From Malus domestica (Eukaryota; Streptophyta; Magnoliopsida; Rosales; Rosaceae), in assembly GCF_042453785.1 (NCBI RefSeq), contig NC_091669.1:31141001-31205000 (forward strand): a DNA stretch of 64,000 nt, read 5' to 3'. Made by a program: the position numbers and the translations under genes. The notes under the pieces are model-generated. The model searched no databases, was not told the DNA's origin, and saw only the letters and a program-made list of their open reading frames with translations. Every line of letters begins with the position of its first letter. Positions within the stretch are counted from its first letter, which is position 1. Below, in pieces: positions 1 through 10,773 of this stretch.

Positions 1-482
1 GAAGAAGGAAGAAGAAGAAGAAGGAGAAGGAAGGAGGAAGAAGAAAAAAAAAACTGGGCAGATTCGAAGGAGAAGAAGAAGAAGGAGAAGGAAGGAGGAA
101 GAAGAAGAAAAAAAAACTGGGCAGATTCAAAGAAGAAGAAGGAGAAGGAGAAGGAGAAAGAGAAGGAGAAGGAAGGAGGAAGAAGGAAAAAAAAAAAAAA
201 AACTGGGCAGATTCGAAGAGGAAGAAGAAGGAAGAAGAAAAAAGAAAAAAAAAAACTGGGCAGATTCGAAGAAGAAGAAGAAGAAGGAAGAGGAAGAAAG
301 AGGAAGAAGAAGAAGGAGGAAGAGGAAGAAAGAATGGGCAGATTCGGAAGAAGGAGAAGGAAGAAGGAAGAAGAAGAAGGAGAAGGAAGGAGGAAGAAGA
401 AAGAAAGAAAAAAAAAACGAATCTGCTACCCAGATTTAGAGGAAGGAGAAGGAAAAGGAAGGAAGAAGAAGAAAAAAAAAAA
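1..482. repeat. Polypurine GAA/GGA minisatellite
   Basis: The + strand is almost pure purine (GAAGAAG, GGAAGG and A-runs). It is interrupted at irregular 50-90 bp spacing by the phrase TGGGCAGATTC, at about 54, 117, 205, 257 and 334. This is a tandem array whose units end in that phrase and a poly-A run. The Lys/Glu/Arg-rich open frame at 334-519 is a by-product of the purine bias and I do not count it as a gene. Such tracts can form triplex DNA; that is general knowledge, not shown here. Confidence 0.85.
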
Positions 483-539
483 AAAAAAACGTTTTTTTTT
501 TTATTTATTTATTTATTAAATTTTTTTTATTTTTTTAAT

Positions 540-760
540 TTCCACGTGGATGACACGTGGCGCCCAGTCATTATCCACATGGGCGCCACATCACTGTTAA
601 CGGCAGACTTAACAGTTTGACTAACGGATGTATGAGACTGTCCCAAAATTTACACTTTATGTATGATTCTGGGACGAAAAAAACTTGATGTACTAAATGT
701 TGAAAACTACGAAACATAAGGGTAGTATACAGTCTTTTGCCCTAATTTTTTTATAAATAA
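540..760. other. Repeat-like segment with a GC palindrome; possible transposon terminus
   Basis: Two copies of a CACGTGG core (near 543 and 554) lead into an inverted repeat with arms GTGGCGCCCA (557-566) and TGGGCGCCAC (580-589). After these comes AT-rich text with phrases typical of dispersed plant repeats (TTAACGG, TCCCAAAATTT). It resembles the end of a Mutator-type element, but I found no partner terminus in the window. Confidence 0.3.
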
Positions 761-2478
761 TTTTTAATAATTTGACAGATTAATTAACGGAAGTATAACA
801 TTGCAACAAATTCATAAATTCAGGTATGACATTGCAATGTTTAAAATATGAGACATGAGATTGTGATGCGATCCAAAATTAAAGTAGTTTTGTGTAATTT
901 ATCTTTTTCTTTAATTCCAGTTGTATGTTGTATAAGAATATAGCATAGATCGTGGTGGAGGTAGTTGTGGTCAAACTCCTTTCGCAACTACAACAATAAA
1001 AGTCTTTCACTGACTCAGATCCCAGTCTCCTTATGGATTTTTTTTTCAACTCGATTTCATGGTAATGGTCAATCTAATATTGGCTCATTGGTTTGGATTG
1101 ACCGACTACCTCTTAATCCAAGGTGTTGGACCATGATGGCCTCTCGTAAACCAAGGTGTTGGACCATTCCTATAATCGTGGCTCGGACATAGACGATGAA
1201 TTTGGGTCATGTTAAGAGCTTTCCTTAAACCGGGTTCTTGATTGGTATCCCTCATCACGTCTTTTTAGTCAATCGTTAACTAATGAACAAGACAACATCA
1301 GATTAAAACCAACTACTAAGAGAGCATCACACGTGCCCTAATTAAATGAATCATCATCAAGCTCATGTACATTATTATATAAAGACATGTTCATTCCAAA
1401 AAAAAAAATGTAACTATTCTTTAGCCAAAGAACTCATAACTTGTGATTCATCTTCCTCATTTTAGTCTAACTTAGGTATCCAAAGGGCTTTAATTCATAC
1501 CACGCCCGTGTGACAATCTTAACTGTCTTTCAAATTGGTTGCAAAGACACCATAGTAATTCTACGCTTGTGTAGAATTCGTTTCCCACAATAACAACGGT
1601 TATTAAAAAAAATTCTAAAAAAACAACAGTTTCGATCACAACTTTGTTGAAGAATGCCATTCCACATCTAAAAAGTGATGGAATAAATTTTAATGGTTCT
1701 GCTCCTTATTGCAAAGAGGCATTTTGACAAAACTCAACACTTGTTGGGCAGACCGGTGGTTAAGTTGGGATAGGTAGTGTGGTGGAGTCACTCATTGGCC
1801 CGACTTTGAAATGTTGATATTGTGTCAAAGTGGGTTCCCTCAGAACTAATTGTTTTAAATGTGAACAAGATCCTGAACTGGTGAAGAATCTTATGATGCT
1901 TGAGAAGAAAAATGAGGCCATCGAAGTAGAATTGGTTGCACATGCGGCTTACTAAAGTTTGGTCACACATGATGGGGATGTGAAGAATCTCACATTGGAC
2001 TTCACATAACAAATCACAACTTATAGAAACAAAATAAGTCACACTAAATGTGATCCCACTTGCAAGCATGTTGTTATAAATTTCAAAGCATGATGAGCTG
2101 TGTAAGTGGTTAAATTGAGATAATATCGATGTAATTAATAATCGACAACTTACTTTACTCTTAAAACTTGACAAACTTTGTCATAAACCATAATCAACTA
2201 CAAAGTAAAGAAGTACATTCTTACCCTCTATGTACATATTCAATTTCTTCATTGACATCCTAATCAACCTTAGCTTACCGTTATTAGAAACTTGGTCTCC
2301 CTAACATTATCCATAATCAAAGACCTTAGCTAGCCTAAACCATTATGGTTATAATACAACCTAAAATGCACACCTTGTTTGTTCCATTGCTAAAGAAGAA
2401 GCACTTGTGCTGAAAGGTATGCTGTAACAAGTGAAAATTTACCCACATCTGCATGTAAGTATTTCCAAAGGAGGAAAA
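761..2478. other. Gene-free AT-rich stretch
   Basis: No open frame here resembles a known protein. The only structure seen is a 20-bp direct repeat (AACCAAGGTGTTGGACCAT) at about 1117 and 1151, just over 30 bp apart. Confidence 0.6.
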
Positions 2479-2481
2479 TAA

Positions 2482-3970
2482 GGGTGTGTTTTTTTTGACA
2501 CCCCTAGCTCTCACTAGATTGGACTGGACTAACAGCTAGTGTAGTCCAGCATTTGGCAAAGCAAAGGATTAGCTTTAATGACGCTAGCTCGGACTCGCCT
2601 CGACTACGGGCCTCACTAGCTGTCGTTAGCTAATCCCAACCAAAAGCATGGTATTAGCTAGGACTAGATGGCGCTGCTTGCTTCTCGCCAAATCTGTCTC
2701 AAGCAGCCTTCTTCAGTGACCGCAGCCCCCCACGACCTAAAATCTTAGAATCTGGTGACCACCCATATTCTGATTACCACTCACGGAGTTGGACATGAAA
2801 AGAGGCAGAGGGAAGAGAGAGAGGGATTTAAACGGAAAAACAAAGGGAAGTGAGAGAGGAAGCTGAATAGGAAAACTCACCATGGCTGCCATTGAATTGG
2901 CGATGCTAAGCTTTGAAGTGAGGGGTTGGGGTTTTTTGGGGGAAGGCATGTCTCCATTTTTTGTGATTTTAATTCGTACCATCTGTGCAACAGAGGGAGA
3001 AAATGAGCAAAGAAACTTGGATACACAGAGGGAGGAAAGGATTAGAGGTTAGATGGAGAGGGTAGAGAGACGGCGGAGAAAAAAATGAGAGGTTAGATGA
3101 AAGATGATTCCTGGATGATTCTAGAAAATAGGAAAAAGATAAATTAATAATACAATATTAATAAATATACAACAACAACAACAACAACAAAGCCTTTTCC
3201 CACTAAGTGGGGTCGACTATATGAATCCTAGAACGCCATTGCGCTTGGTTTTGTGTCATGTCCTCCGTTAGATCCAAGTACTCTAAGCCTTTTCTTAGAG
3301 TCTCTTCCAAAGTTTTCCTAGGTCTTCCTCTACCCCTTCGGCCCTGAACCTCTGTCCCGTAGTCACATCTTCGAACCGGAGCGTCAGTCGGCCTTCTTTG
3401 CACATGTCCAAATCACCGGAACCGATTTTCTCTCATCTTTCCTTCAATTTCGGCTACTCCTACTTTACCTCGGATATCCTCATTCTCAATCTTATCCTTT
3501 CTCGTGTGCCCACACATCCCACGAAGCATCCTCATCTCTGCTACACCCATTTTGTGTACGTGTTGATGTTTCACCGCCCAACATTATGTGCCATACAACA
3601 TCGCTGGCCTTATTGCCGTCTTATAAAATTTTCCCTTGAGCTTCAGTGGCCTCCGCCGTGTAAGTTTATCTTACATTGCCGGCCCCAAGCCCGGATAAAG
3701 GAGGAGGGGGAGGGCGTCAGGTAGTCGACAGCCGGCACTCTATGATCACGTCGAATCCTTATGAAAATGAATCCAGAACAATATTAATAAATATACATTA
3801 AGTTAATAATAAAATATTATAGATATATATTAAATAATATAATATTAGAGTCCTATTTCTTAGTCCAACATTACACTAAACGTTTCACTAAATCATTCTA
3901 ATGTAGACTAGTCTAGCTTAGTCCCTGAACCTAGTCTAGTCCGAGATAGTCCGGTGCAACAAACGCACCC
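2482..3970. mobile_element. PIF/Harbinger-like non-autonomous DNA transposon, with a nested LINE
   Basis: The left end reads GGGTGTGTTTTTTTTGACAC. The right end, read on the opposite strand, is GGGTGCGTTTGTTGCACCGG, so the termini are imperfect inverted repeats. They are flanked by TAA on both sides (2479-2481 and 3971-3973), the 3-bp target duplication typical of PIF/Harbinger. Without the LINE at 3172-3777 and its 20-bp duplication, the element is about 860 bp. It encodes no recognisable transposase. The subterminal DNA is rich in CTAGACTAG/GGACTAG words. Family assignment rests on the TSD length and the TIR style. Confidence 0.6.
3172..3777 (-). mobile_element. RTE-clade LINE, 3' part plus a 5'-like segment, internally shortened
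   Basis: The - strand encodes the C-terminal end of an RTE reverse-transcriptase protein: RMLR, GHTRKDKIRNE, RENRFR, GHVQRRPTDAPVRR and GRPRKTLEETL. It is followed by a (TTG)n tail, seen on + as ACAACAACA at 3171-3188, as RTE elements usually have. A perfect 20-bp target duplication, acaatattaataaatataca, lies at 3152-3171 and 3778-3797. At the 5' side (3655-3777) is non-coding sequence (GGGCTTGGGGCCGGC on -) that looks like an RTE 5' leader joined directly to the C-terminal coding part. The copy therefore seems to have lost its middle rather than being simply 5'-truncated. The coding part is not open throughout. Confidence 0.85.
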
Positions 3971-4151
3971 TAATAGATAACCTGGAAGAAGGGGAAGAAG
4001 AAATCATGAATGCTCCGGCTTGAACATAAGCTGCCTTCCTCACCTCACCCCCATTTGGGGGTATGGTATGGAAAGCGACCGCCGGGAAGAGACTGACCAA
4101 AATAAGAGGCGAACCACCATCACACATTCACCTTCGACCTCCCTTGGATTA
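3798..4151. other. Right part of the Harbinger element and distal rbcS upstream DNA
   Basis: Up to 3970 this is the distal end of the element at 2482-3970. From 3974 it is the far upstream region of rbcS. No gene is seen. Confidence 0.5.
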
Positions 4152-4351
4152 GATAAGTGAGCTCCTTCCACGTGTCAAGGTCATAGTGGTGCCTAGTGAT
4201 AAGGCTTGCATTCAAATTGTTCCTCTGCTTCATGTGGTCTATATGCTGTAATGTCATCATTTACACCATCTAACGGTCCGTGTTTGCTGGTAAAATGTTC
4301 ATGGAATCAGGACCGTAGGATATGACATTGCTAGTCGGAGCACTATTTATA
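4152..4351 (+). promoter_or_regulatory. rbcS promoter: I-box / G-box / I-box module and TATA box
   Basis: An I-box GATAAG lies at 4152-4157, a G-box CACGTG at 4169-4174 and a second GATAAG at 4198-4203. The TATA box CTATTTATA is at 4343-4351, about 85 bp before the ATG. Closely spaced I- and G-boxes are the classic light-responsive array of plant rbcS promoters, so light-driven leaf expression is expected. The motifs are visible in the sequence; the regulation is inferred from the family. Confidence 0.8.
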
Positions 4352-4435
4352 GGAAGGGAGAATAGAAGTTGTGCATCATTTAACCAAGAGAAGTAAAGCA
4401 CTCTAGCAAAGAAGAGAAAGCAGAGAGAGAGAGCA

Positions 4436-5641
4436 ATGGCTTCCTCCATGATTTCCTCCGCTACCGTGTCTACAGTTTACACCGACCGTGCCGCCCCGGC
4501 TCAAGCCAGCATGGTTGCTCCATTCACTGGCCTCAAGTCGTCCTCAGCTTTCCCTGTCACCAGAAAGAGCAACGACATTACCTCTATTGCAAGCAATGGA
4601 GGAAGAGTGCAATGTATGCAGGTAAGAATTAATAGATGCTACTAAATTACCAATTCCATAAAATTGTGTTAGTGTTATAAACTTTTTATTTAAGTGTGAT
4701 TGTGTAAATCTTATATCAGATTTGATTCTAAGGGAATGATTTCTTCTCTCCCTTATTACTATAAATAAAGGCAGAGGGAATAACATATCCTCTATACAAC
4801 CCTACAAACACATCTATGTCTATATTTTCTTTGTGTCGCCGGCCCTCTCTCCTTATCAGTTAAATATAGGCCACAGTTAGTACATTTATTTTACATTTGA
4901 AAGCAATAGTAACCAAATACATTTTCAATAATTAATTAGTACAAAAGTTATTACATTATCTGTCGATATATAATAAATTATTATTAACAGTTTAATAAAT
5001 TAACATATCAAACTAATAATATGCTTGCAAATTATAGAATTTATCCAAATTACTTATATGTATTTTTGTTTAACTTGGCCGAAATAATACTAATATTTGT
5101 GTAGTTTTTTGGCCAACAAAAAGGTACTAGCCGAAGTACAATGAATTTATCAAATATATTTTCATGAAAACAGGTGTGGCCTCCACTTGGATTGAAGAAG
5201 TTCGAGACCCTCTCTTACCTTCCTCCTCTCTCTTCCGAGTCCTTGGCCAAGGAAGTTGATTACCTCCTCCGCAAAAACTGGGTTCCCTGCTTGGAATTTG
5301 AGTTGGAGGTTAATAACTTCTAACATTATATATACATTTATTTGTAATTTGTTAAGTTAATTGTTTCCTAACTTAATCCTGTTGAACAAAATTGTGGTAT
5401 GTATATATAGCATGGATTTGTGTACCGTGAGAACCACAAATCCCCAGGATACTACGATGGAAGGTACTGGACAATGTGGAAGCTGCCCATGTTCGGATGC
5501 ACCGACTCTTCTCAGGTGTTGAAGGAGCTGGAGGAGGCCAAGAAGGCCTATCCCAACGCCTTCATCCGTATCATCGGATTCGACAACGTCCGCCAAGTGC
5601 AGTGCATCAGTTTCATCGCCTACAAGCCTGCAGGCTACTAA
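4436..5641 (+). CDS. rbcS: Rubisco small subunit, chloroplast precursor
   Basis: Small subunit of ribulose-1,5-bisphosphate carboxylase/oxygenase, which assembles with the plastid-encoded large subunit in the chloroplast stroma for CO2 fixation. Three exons, 4436-4621, 5174-5308 and 5411-5641, join in phase 0 at GT-AG introns and give 183 residues, the usual precursor length. Residues 1-60 are a Ser/Thr-rich transit peptide (starts [12 protein letters not shown]). Cleavage is expected after the Cys in GGRVQC, leaving mature MQVWPP. Signature stretches are [20 protein letters not shown] in exon 2, and [19 protein letters not shown] and [12 protein letters not shown] in exon 3. The ATG sits in a purine-rich leader (GAGAGCAATGG), downstream of a clear TATA box and a light-type promoter. 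A (GTT)n run begins directly at the stop codon. The gene looks intact. rbcS is a small gene family in plants and I cannot tell which member this is. Confidence 0.97.
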
Positions 5642-5665
5642 GTTGTTGTTGTTGTTGTTGTTGTT
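5641..5665 (+). repeat. (GTT)n microsatellite at the start of the rbcS 3' UTR
   Basis: About seven GTT units follow the stop codon with no spacer, so the repeat is part of the mature mRNA. It is likely length-polymorphic. Confidence 0.8.
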
Positions 5666-5699
5666 CATGTTTCATCATGTTTCTTCGTCGTAATTAATA

Positions 5700-6932
5700 T
5701 TGTTGTTGTACGTACCATTGTGGCTCTTAGCCAAGGGTTTCGGTGGTTTGTTTAAGTTTGTCCTTGATTAGGGTTTCAAGACCTTTGTCAATTTGTTTCT
5801 TTAATTTTCTTTCCCTTTTCGAGGCAATCTCTTTTGTTTTCGAATTTGGTGTTTTAACGGATTCAGGATGATGTTTATTGAGAAATTCATGAAATAAATT
5901 ATATCCTTATTTTATTTTTATTCGTAGAGATAATGTATTTATATATTGATCACATCTCTCACACGCATACACTAACATGTATATAAATCTTGCTATTTAT
6001 GAAGATTGTTTAGCAATGTGATTCGTAAATAATATACAATTTTTTTTTATTGTTTTACTATTAGTATTTTCTTCGAGTCTTATTGTTTTAATATTACAAA
6101 TTACAAATTCAAACGTTCTTTTCAAACACAACTCATCAAGTGGTTAAAAGTTAAAACCCAAAGTTTGAAGAAATAAAATAGACTGAAAGACACATGACAG
6201 AAATTTGGCTGCTTTCAAAATTTTCCTCCGAGATTGGTTTAATCACCTCGAATAAATAGCTTGATAATGCAATGTGCCCATCGGCTTTTTTTTGTGCTAA
6301 TTACATTCATTTGAACATACATTTATGCAACGAAGTTATTCAAATTTTTTTCTTCTAATTTTTCAACTGGTTGGGAAGGGAAAACACGTAAGAGATATAT
6401 ATTAGGTTGTAAAACAGTCCCCTTGTAGATGGTTTAATTAAGAGCCACAAATGCTATAGCATATTTTGTTAATTGAGCGGCTGGTATTGTTTGTATCCTC
6501 CATCATTTGATAGCCACACTTATGGACATGTATTTGTTCAGATAAACAAACGGATAAGCTGCTTTTTTTTTCAAAGTTGCAGCAGTAAAAACAAAGTGCA
6601 TTTGATGCGGCGTCTTAGACTCTCGGACCCCTCACACTACTAGTTGTTTTTGCTGTTTTTCGGCTGTTTGCCTCTCTGTGGGCTTTCTGGCATCTTTACC
6701 CTGGTTTTATTGAATCCAGTTTATCAAAAAAATAAATAAATAAATAAATAAATCTAAGTGCATTCATATTCCTGCAGTTAATTGCTCAAGGCTGAAAGCA
6801 CTTTTGGGTCGCTGTTTGAGTGCTTTTGTAGTATTACTCATGTCCACAAGCAAAAGAAATTTTGCTACGGATTAGTTAGTGAGGCTAGCTTCCAACGGCT
6901 TTTTGGTTTCTCTATAAGTAACAAGGCTGGAT
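5700..6932. other. rbcS 3' flank and intergenic DNA
   Basis: AT-rich DNA with no gene recognised. The 3' UTR probably ends within the first 250 bp. An (AAAT)n microsatellite lies at about 6728-6752. Confidence 0.6.
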
Positions 6933-6939
6933 ATAATTA

Positions 6940-7098
6940 GGGGAATGCTAGGGAGACTAAACTTTATAAACTAAAAGACATGAAAGTTGATGTTAGATTA
7001 TTACTTTAGTGTTGATTAACATGCTCATTTCTAATTAGTGATACATCATTTAGTTTGCAAATTTAGTCTATAAATTTAGTCTTTCTAGCATTACTCTT
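6940..7098. mobile_element. Small MITE with a 7-bp target duplication
   Basis: The left terminus GGGGAATGCTAGGGAGACTA pairs with the right terminus, which reads AAGAGTAATGCTAGAAAGAC on the opposite strand. ATAATTA flanks both sides (6933-6939 and 7099-7105). At about 159 bp with no coding capacity it is a MITE. The superfamily is uncertain; a 7-8 bp duplication fits hAT-like elements. Confidence 0.6.
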
Positions 7099-7159
7099 AT
7101 AATTATATTCCGCCTAGTCATATGCCATAATTATCGATGCTATTAAGAATCCCTTGTCT

Positions 7160-7373
7160 AACCACCATGGGATGGCTAGTGGTAGTGGTTGGGGATGAAT
7201 TCTAAATCCATATTCCACATGACACGTCCTAAATTTGATTCATAATGCTGGTGACTCACACGATAGTGGTCAAAGGGAGGCTGGAATGCTTTTATGAGTC
7301 TTCCCGATCCCCGAAAAAAGTAATCTACTATGACAAAGCCGTCAACTAATCCTTTTTTAGTATAAAAATAATA
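7160..7373 (+). mobile_element. Putative tRNA-derived SINE
   Basis: This 214-bp insert is flanked by a near-perfect duplication: attaagaatcccttgtct at 7142-7159 and attaaggatccccttgtct at 7374-7392. Near its 5' end it has GATGGCTAGTGGTAGTGG, close to a pol III A box, and about 40 bp on a degenerate B-box-like AATTTGATTC. The 3' end is T/A-rich. The long variable duplication and the box order point to a SINE. The family is not identified. Confidence 0.6.
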
Positions 7374-7392
7374 ATTAAGGATCCCCTTGTCT

Positions 7393-8391
7393 TGGGCATC
7401 TTAAATGGTGTTCATCGTCACGTCTCCCCAAGTCAAGTGATTAACTTAGAGGGCAGGATAACAAGTTTCACCCCCACCGATAAGAGCACACTATGTGTAC
7501 CGTCGTGCGCAACCATCATACTCAAACCCTATTGGTACAAAAAGACATGGTAACCATTCCTTTGCTAGGAAACTCTAAAAACTCTTGAATTCTTATTCAT
7601 CTCCTGAGCCTAACTTAAGTGAGAGATCTTAAGATTAAATCTCAAAAACTTTTTATCGGGAGCTTTTGGCTCACACCACATTGGGATAAAAAATGTCTAA
7701 CCGATCTTGGCCGTAGAAATAGCAAAGTTGTATTTCTACAGCTTGAGCAACGAACGATCAAACATATTTGAGGAGATAAAAATATACGATCAATCAAACC
7801 AACAAATAGAAAATAACCTCTACGTGTGAGTAAGAAGTATTAGGTTCAACCATCATGGATAACAAATTCAACATAAGTCGAGCATAGCAAGCACATTGAA
7901 AAATAGGCATTTGCGAGATGCCTTTCTTAGATACAGGCAAGACCAAGATAAAGCATAGCCGGCAAATATAGAAGTACCGATAATTACCAGAACACATTTA
8001 TCCCCAAAAATATAACCAAAATACATTTACAGATTAATAGACCAAACTAAATCACAATTAAGCTTTTATACACTCTTCCTGGTGATTGCCAGAAAAATTA
8101 TGACCCATCTTACATTACAATAGAGCAAAGGCTTTAGACATATACAAACCCCTTCTCCATAACGCAAGGTTTGACAGTTCGACACTCTTTTCGTGATGTT
8201 CCCATCAAACTACTTGCAGATATTAGCAACTGAGATGATCATCGACAACAACTTACGCTATATACAGTACTAGTAGATCTCAATTTCTCAAAAAATTGTC
8301 AAAATTCACTCTTCTTGTTAAGTCCGCTGTACTCGTGAGCTGTGGTGGCATTTAGCTTTCCTTCTTATATGTACACTTACTTCGATTAAGT
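7393..8391. other. Intergenic DNA and 3' UTR of the - strand gene that follows
   Basis: No other coding unit is seen. The right-hand few hundred bases are expected to be the 3' UTR of the gene at 8392-9277. No poly(A) site could be fixed with confidence. Confidence 0.5.
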
Positions 8392-9277
8392 TTAGGCAAA
8401 TGCTGGGATGCGGGAACTTTGGCGATCCCTATTGAGACAGTCAAATCCCTCTACTCTAACTGCAGCAGGTTTAAGCCCATACTTCATTCTAACACAACCT
8501 GCTTTGCGTGGCGATGATAAAGTTGATGGAGATGGAACAGGCAATGCTGAAACAGGAGTGAGCTTCTCATCTCCAAATCGGGCATCTTGAATTAAAGGGT
8601 TAGCAGCCCTACTAGGAGGGGAAACACCGCAAAAATATGGGGGCGATATGGCAACCTCGTTAGATGATTGCTCCAACCCATAACCCTCCTGTAGATACCA
8701 AAATGTTAGCCAATCATAATATCATAACATCGAGTACAAAACAGCACCACCACCGTGGTGCAGTCATTTGGCAACAGATATCTACACAATTTATTATATA
8801 AGGGAAAAGCAAAATGCGTAAGATCAAATAGCGTGCAGCTCCAAATTTGATCAATCATTTAATCGTTTATCCGTCTTAACCGAATCCAGATCGTCATTTA
8901 CATAGAAACCAAAATTATTCATAAGGAAAAGAAATAACAAGTTTACCTTCCTGAGAATAAGGTCCAGAAGCTCTGCCCCAGCTTTTGAGTCACATAACTC
9001 GGGTTGATGACTGCTAATCGCAAAGAAGAGAAGATACATGTTATAACCTATAAATAAAACATAATAACCAACATAAGGTGGAAGGGACAGCATTGGAGAA
9101 GAAAAAGTACCTCATCTGCCACCGCAAGGGCCTAACGGGGTTGTTTGACAAATTCCCAACTCGCCTGGGCTTGGGGCAAATCACAGGCTCCTTGGTGTCA
9201 GACATCAAGGCAGAACCTCGGATGTCTTCACAGCCCACGAAAGAGGCGTTCTGCTGCTGAACATTGAAATGGTTCAT
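8392..9277 (-). CDS. Conserved plant protein of unknown function, 175 aa
   Basis: Three coding exons on the - strand, 9277-9111, 9010-8947 and 8688-8392, join at GT-AG introns with matching phases (528 nt including the stop). The protein starts MNHFNVQQQNASF. Conserved-looking blocks are ICPKPRRVG, VRPLRWQM, ELCDSKAGAELLDLIL, SPPYFCG-SPPSRAANPLIQD-RFGD and the tail GCVRMKYGLKPAAVRVEGFD with CLNRDRQ. I recognise this as a land-plant family annotated only as uncharacterised. It has no signal peptide or membrane segment, and is rich in Ser, Pro and Arg, suggesting a soluble or nuclear protein (inference). The ATG at 9277 is the first in frame; an in-frame stretch before it is preceded by a good 3' splice site at 9311. 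No function is proposed. Confidence 0.88.
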
Positions 9278-10104
9278 TTTCGAAACCTTTCCTGTTCCAC
9301 AAAAGAACGCCTGTCCATAACAACACAGCACCACCAGAAAAAAACACAATCAGATAAACTTTCCCAGAAATATTCTAGATCCACAGAAAATCTTAAAATT
9401 GCTTATCTTACGGACTTAAACTCGATTTAACTTTGATAAATCAAGAAACAAACACAGAAAGAGATCAAACCCAGAAACGATAACCCCATCCCCTAATTAT
9501 TTTGATTGATAATTCTGTACTTTCTACTTTCTAGGCAACCAAACAGGAAGATAGAAAATTTTACAGCAGATCTAATAAGTCACACCTTTGAGAGGATTCC
9601 TCCGTTACATACACCAATTCGAGGTTAAACACCCCAAAAAGGCCGTAATTTTTCGCATCAAAACCCAAGCTGAGACGGCTTCGATTTCATCGGAAGTCGT
9701 CGCCCAAAATCGCCTCAGAAATTAGGGGTTTAAAATTGGTTTTGCGAATAGTAAAGACAGCTCAAACCGATTTACAAAACAATATCTAACCACAAAATTC
9801 TGTCTTCCCAGAAATTCAAAAGATATAATCCAGAAAAAAAATTTCAAATCAACTCAAATCCAACCAACATTTGACTCGGATCTGTTACACATATTTTGTG
9901 GGTAATTGACTAAAATTAGGGAAATAATAACTACAATTCAACGCGACAGATCTGAAATAAACACTAGGCCAGCTACATCAGAGTTGGGACAGAGAGAGAT
10001 ACCTGGCGGGAAGCCTCCGGGGGAAGAAGGCGAGGGAGGGAGGGGCAGTGGCGGAAGGAAGGAGGGTGGCAACGCGATCTGGGATTCGTTTTATTTTTAT
10101 ATAG
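9278..10104 (-). promoter_or_regulatory. 5' UTR with a likely leader intron, and TATA box, of the unknown-function gene
   Basis: On the - strand a donor (CCAG|GTATCTC) ends an upstream leader exon at 10003, and an acceptor (GGACAG|GCGTTC) opens the ATG exon at 9310. This predicts a leader intron of about 690 bp. TATATAAAAA on the - strand at 10103-10094 is a good TATA box, which would put transcription start near 10065. The splice sites are seen; that they are used is inferred. Confidence 0.5.
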
Positions 10105-10273
10105 TGGTGAAAGTAACGGTGGTGGCGAAGGTGGTACGACGTCATTTTCATCCACGTGCTTGTTTCAACTTTGTTTTATCTGAATCCGCGTGAATTTGTT
10201 TCCCCCTTTAATCTTTTTTCTTTAATCGTCCTCCCAATTCACAGCTACGAATCCGCGTGGACTTGTTTCCCTT

Positions 10274-10472
10274 GGACTTGGATCCTCTCCTGAGCTAATG
10301 GAGAGGATCCTCATGACCACTAATCAATGGCCGTTGGATTTTTACCTAACGGCTACAAATAAGAAGGTCCCTTTAAAATTATAATAATTATAGCCGTTGG
10401 ATAAAAATCCAACGGCTCATGATTAGTGGTCAGGAGGATCCTCTCCATTAGCTCAGGCGAGGATCCAAATCC
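10274..10472. mobile_element. 199-bp palindromic MITE with a 9-bp target duplication
   Basis: GTTTCCCTT flanks both ends (10265-10273 and 10473-10481). The termini are GGACTTGGATCCTCTCCTGA and, on the other strand, GGATTTGGATCCTCGCCTGA. Pairing continues almost to the centre through AGCTAATGGAGAGGATCCTC and AGCCGTTGGAT. A 9-bp duplication suggests a Mutator-type MITE. It lies about 170 bp upstream of the inferred TATA box of the gene at 8392-9277. Confidence 0.85.
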
Positions 10473-10565
10473 GTTTCCCTTCTCAGTTGCAATGACATTT
10501 TTTTCCGAGTAAACGTGATATAAGTTTAATTTTATGTGTTATTATTAGATTGGGTCTACTATATT

Positions 10566-10773
10566 GCTTATTTGGTAAGTGTTTTTAAATAGTTAAAAAC
10601 ATTTTTAAAGAAAATATTTTTAAAGTTAATCCTTAGTAAAAATATAAGTTAATTAAGAAAAAACACTTAATTAGTGTTTATTGCAGAAAGCAAGCATTTT
10701 AAGTGCTTCTGGAATTGATTTTTTTTTCTTCTAAAAACGTTTTCAATGGTTTAAAAGCACTTGCCAAACGAGC
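10566..10773. mobile_element. AT-rich MITE
   Basis: The left end GCTTATTTGGTAAGTGTTTT and the reverse complement of the right end GCTCGTTTGGCAAGTGCTTT form inverted repeats around about 208 bp of A/T-rich DNA. No unambiguous target duplication was found, so the superfamily is open. Confidence 0.5.

Noticed and set aside
334-519. Lys/Arg/Glu-rich open frame
   Set aside because: It is a translation of the purine minisatellite; composition alone explains the open frame.
5357-5697. Frames overlapping rbcS exon 3
   Set aside because: Shadows of the rbcS coding sequence in other frames and on the other strand.
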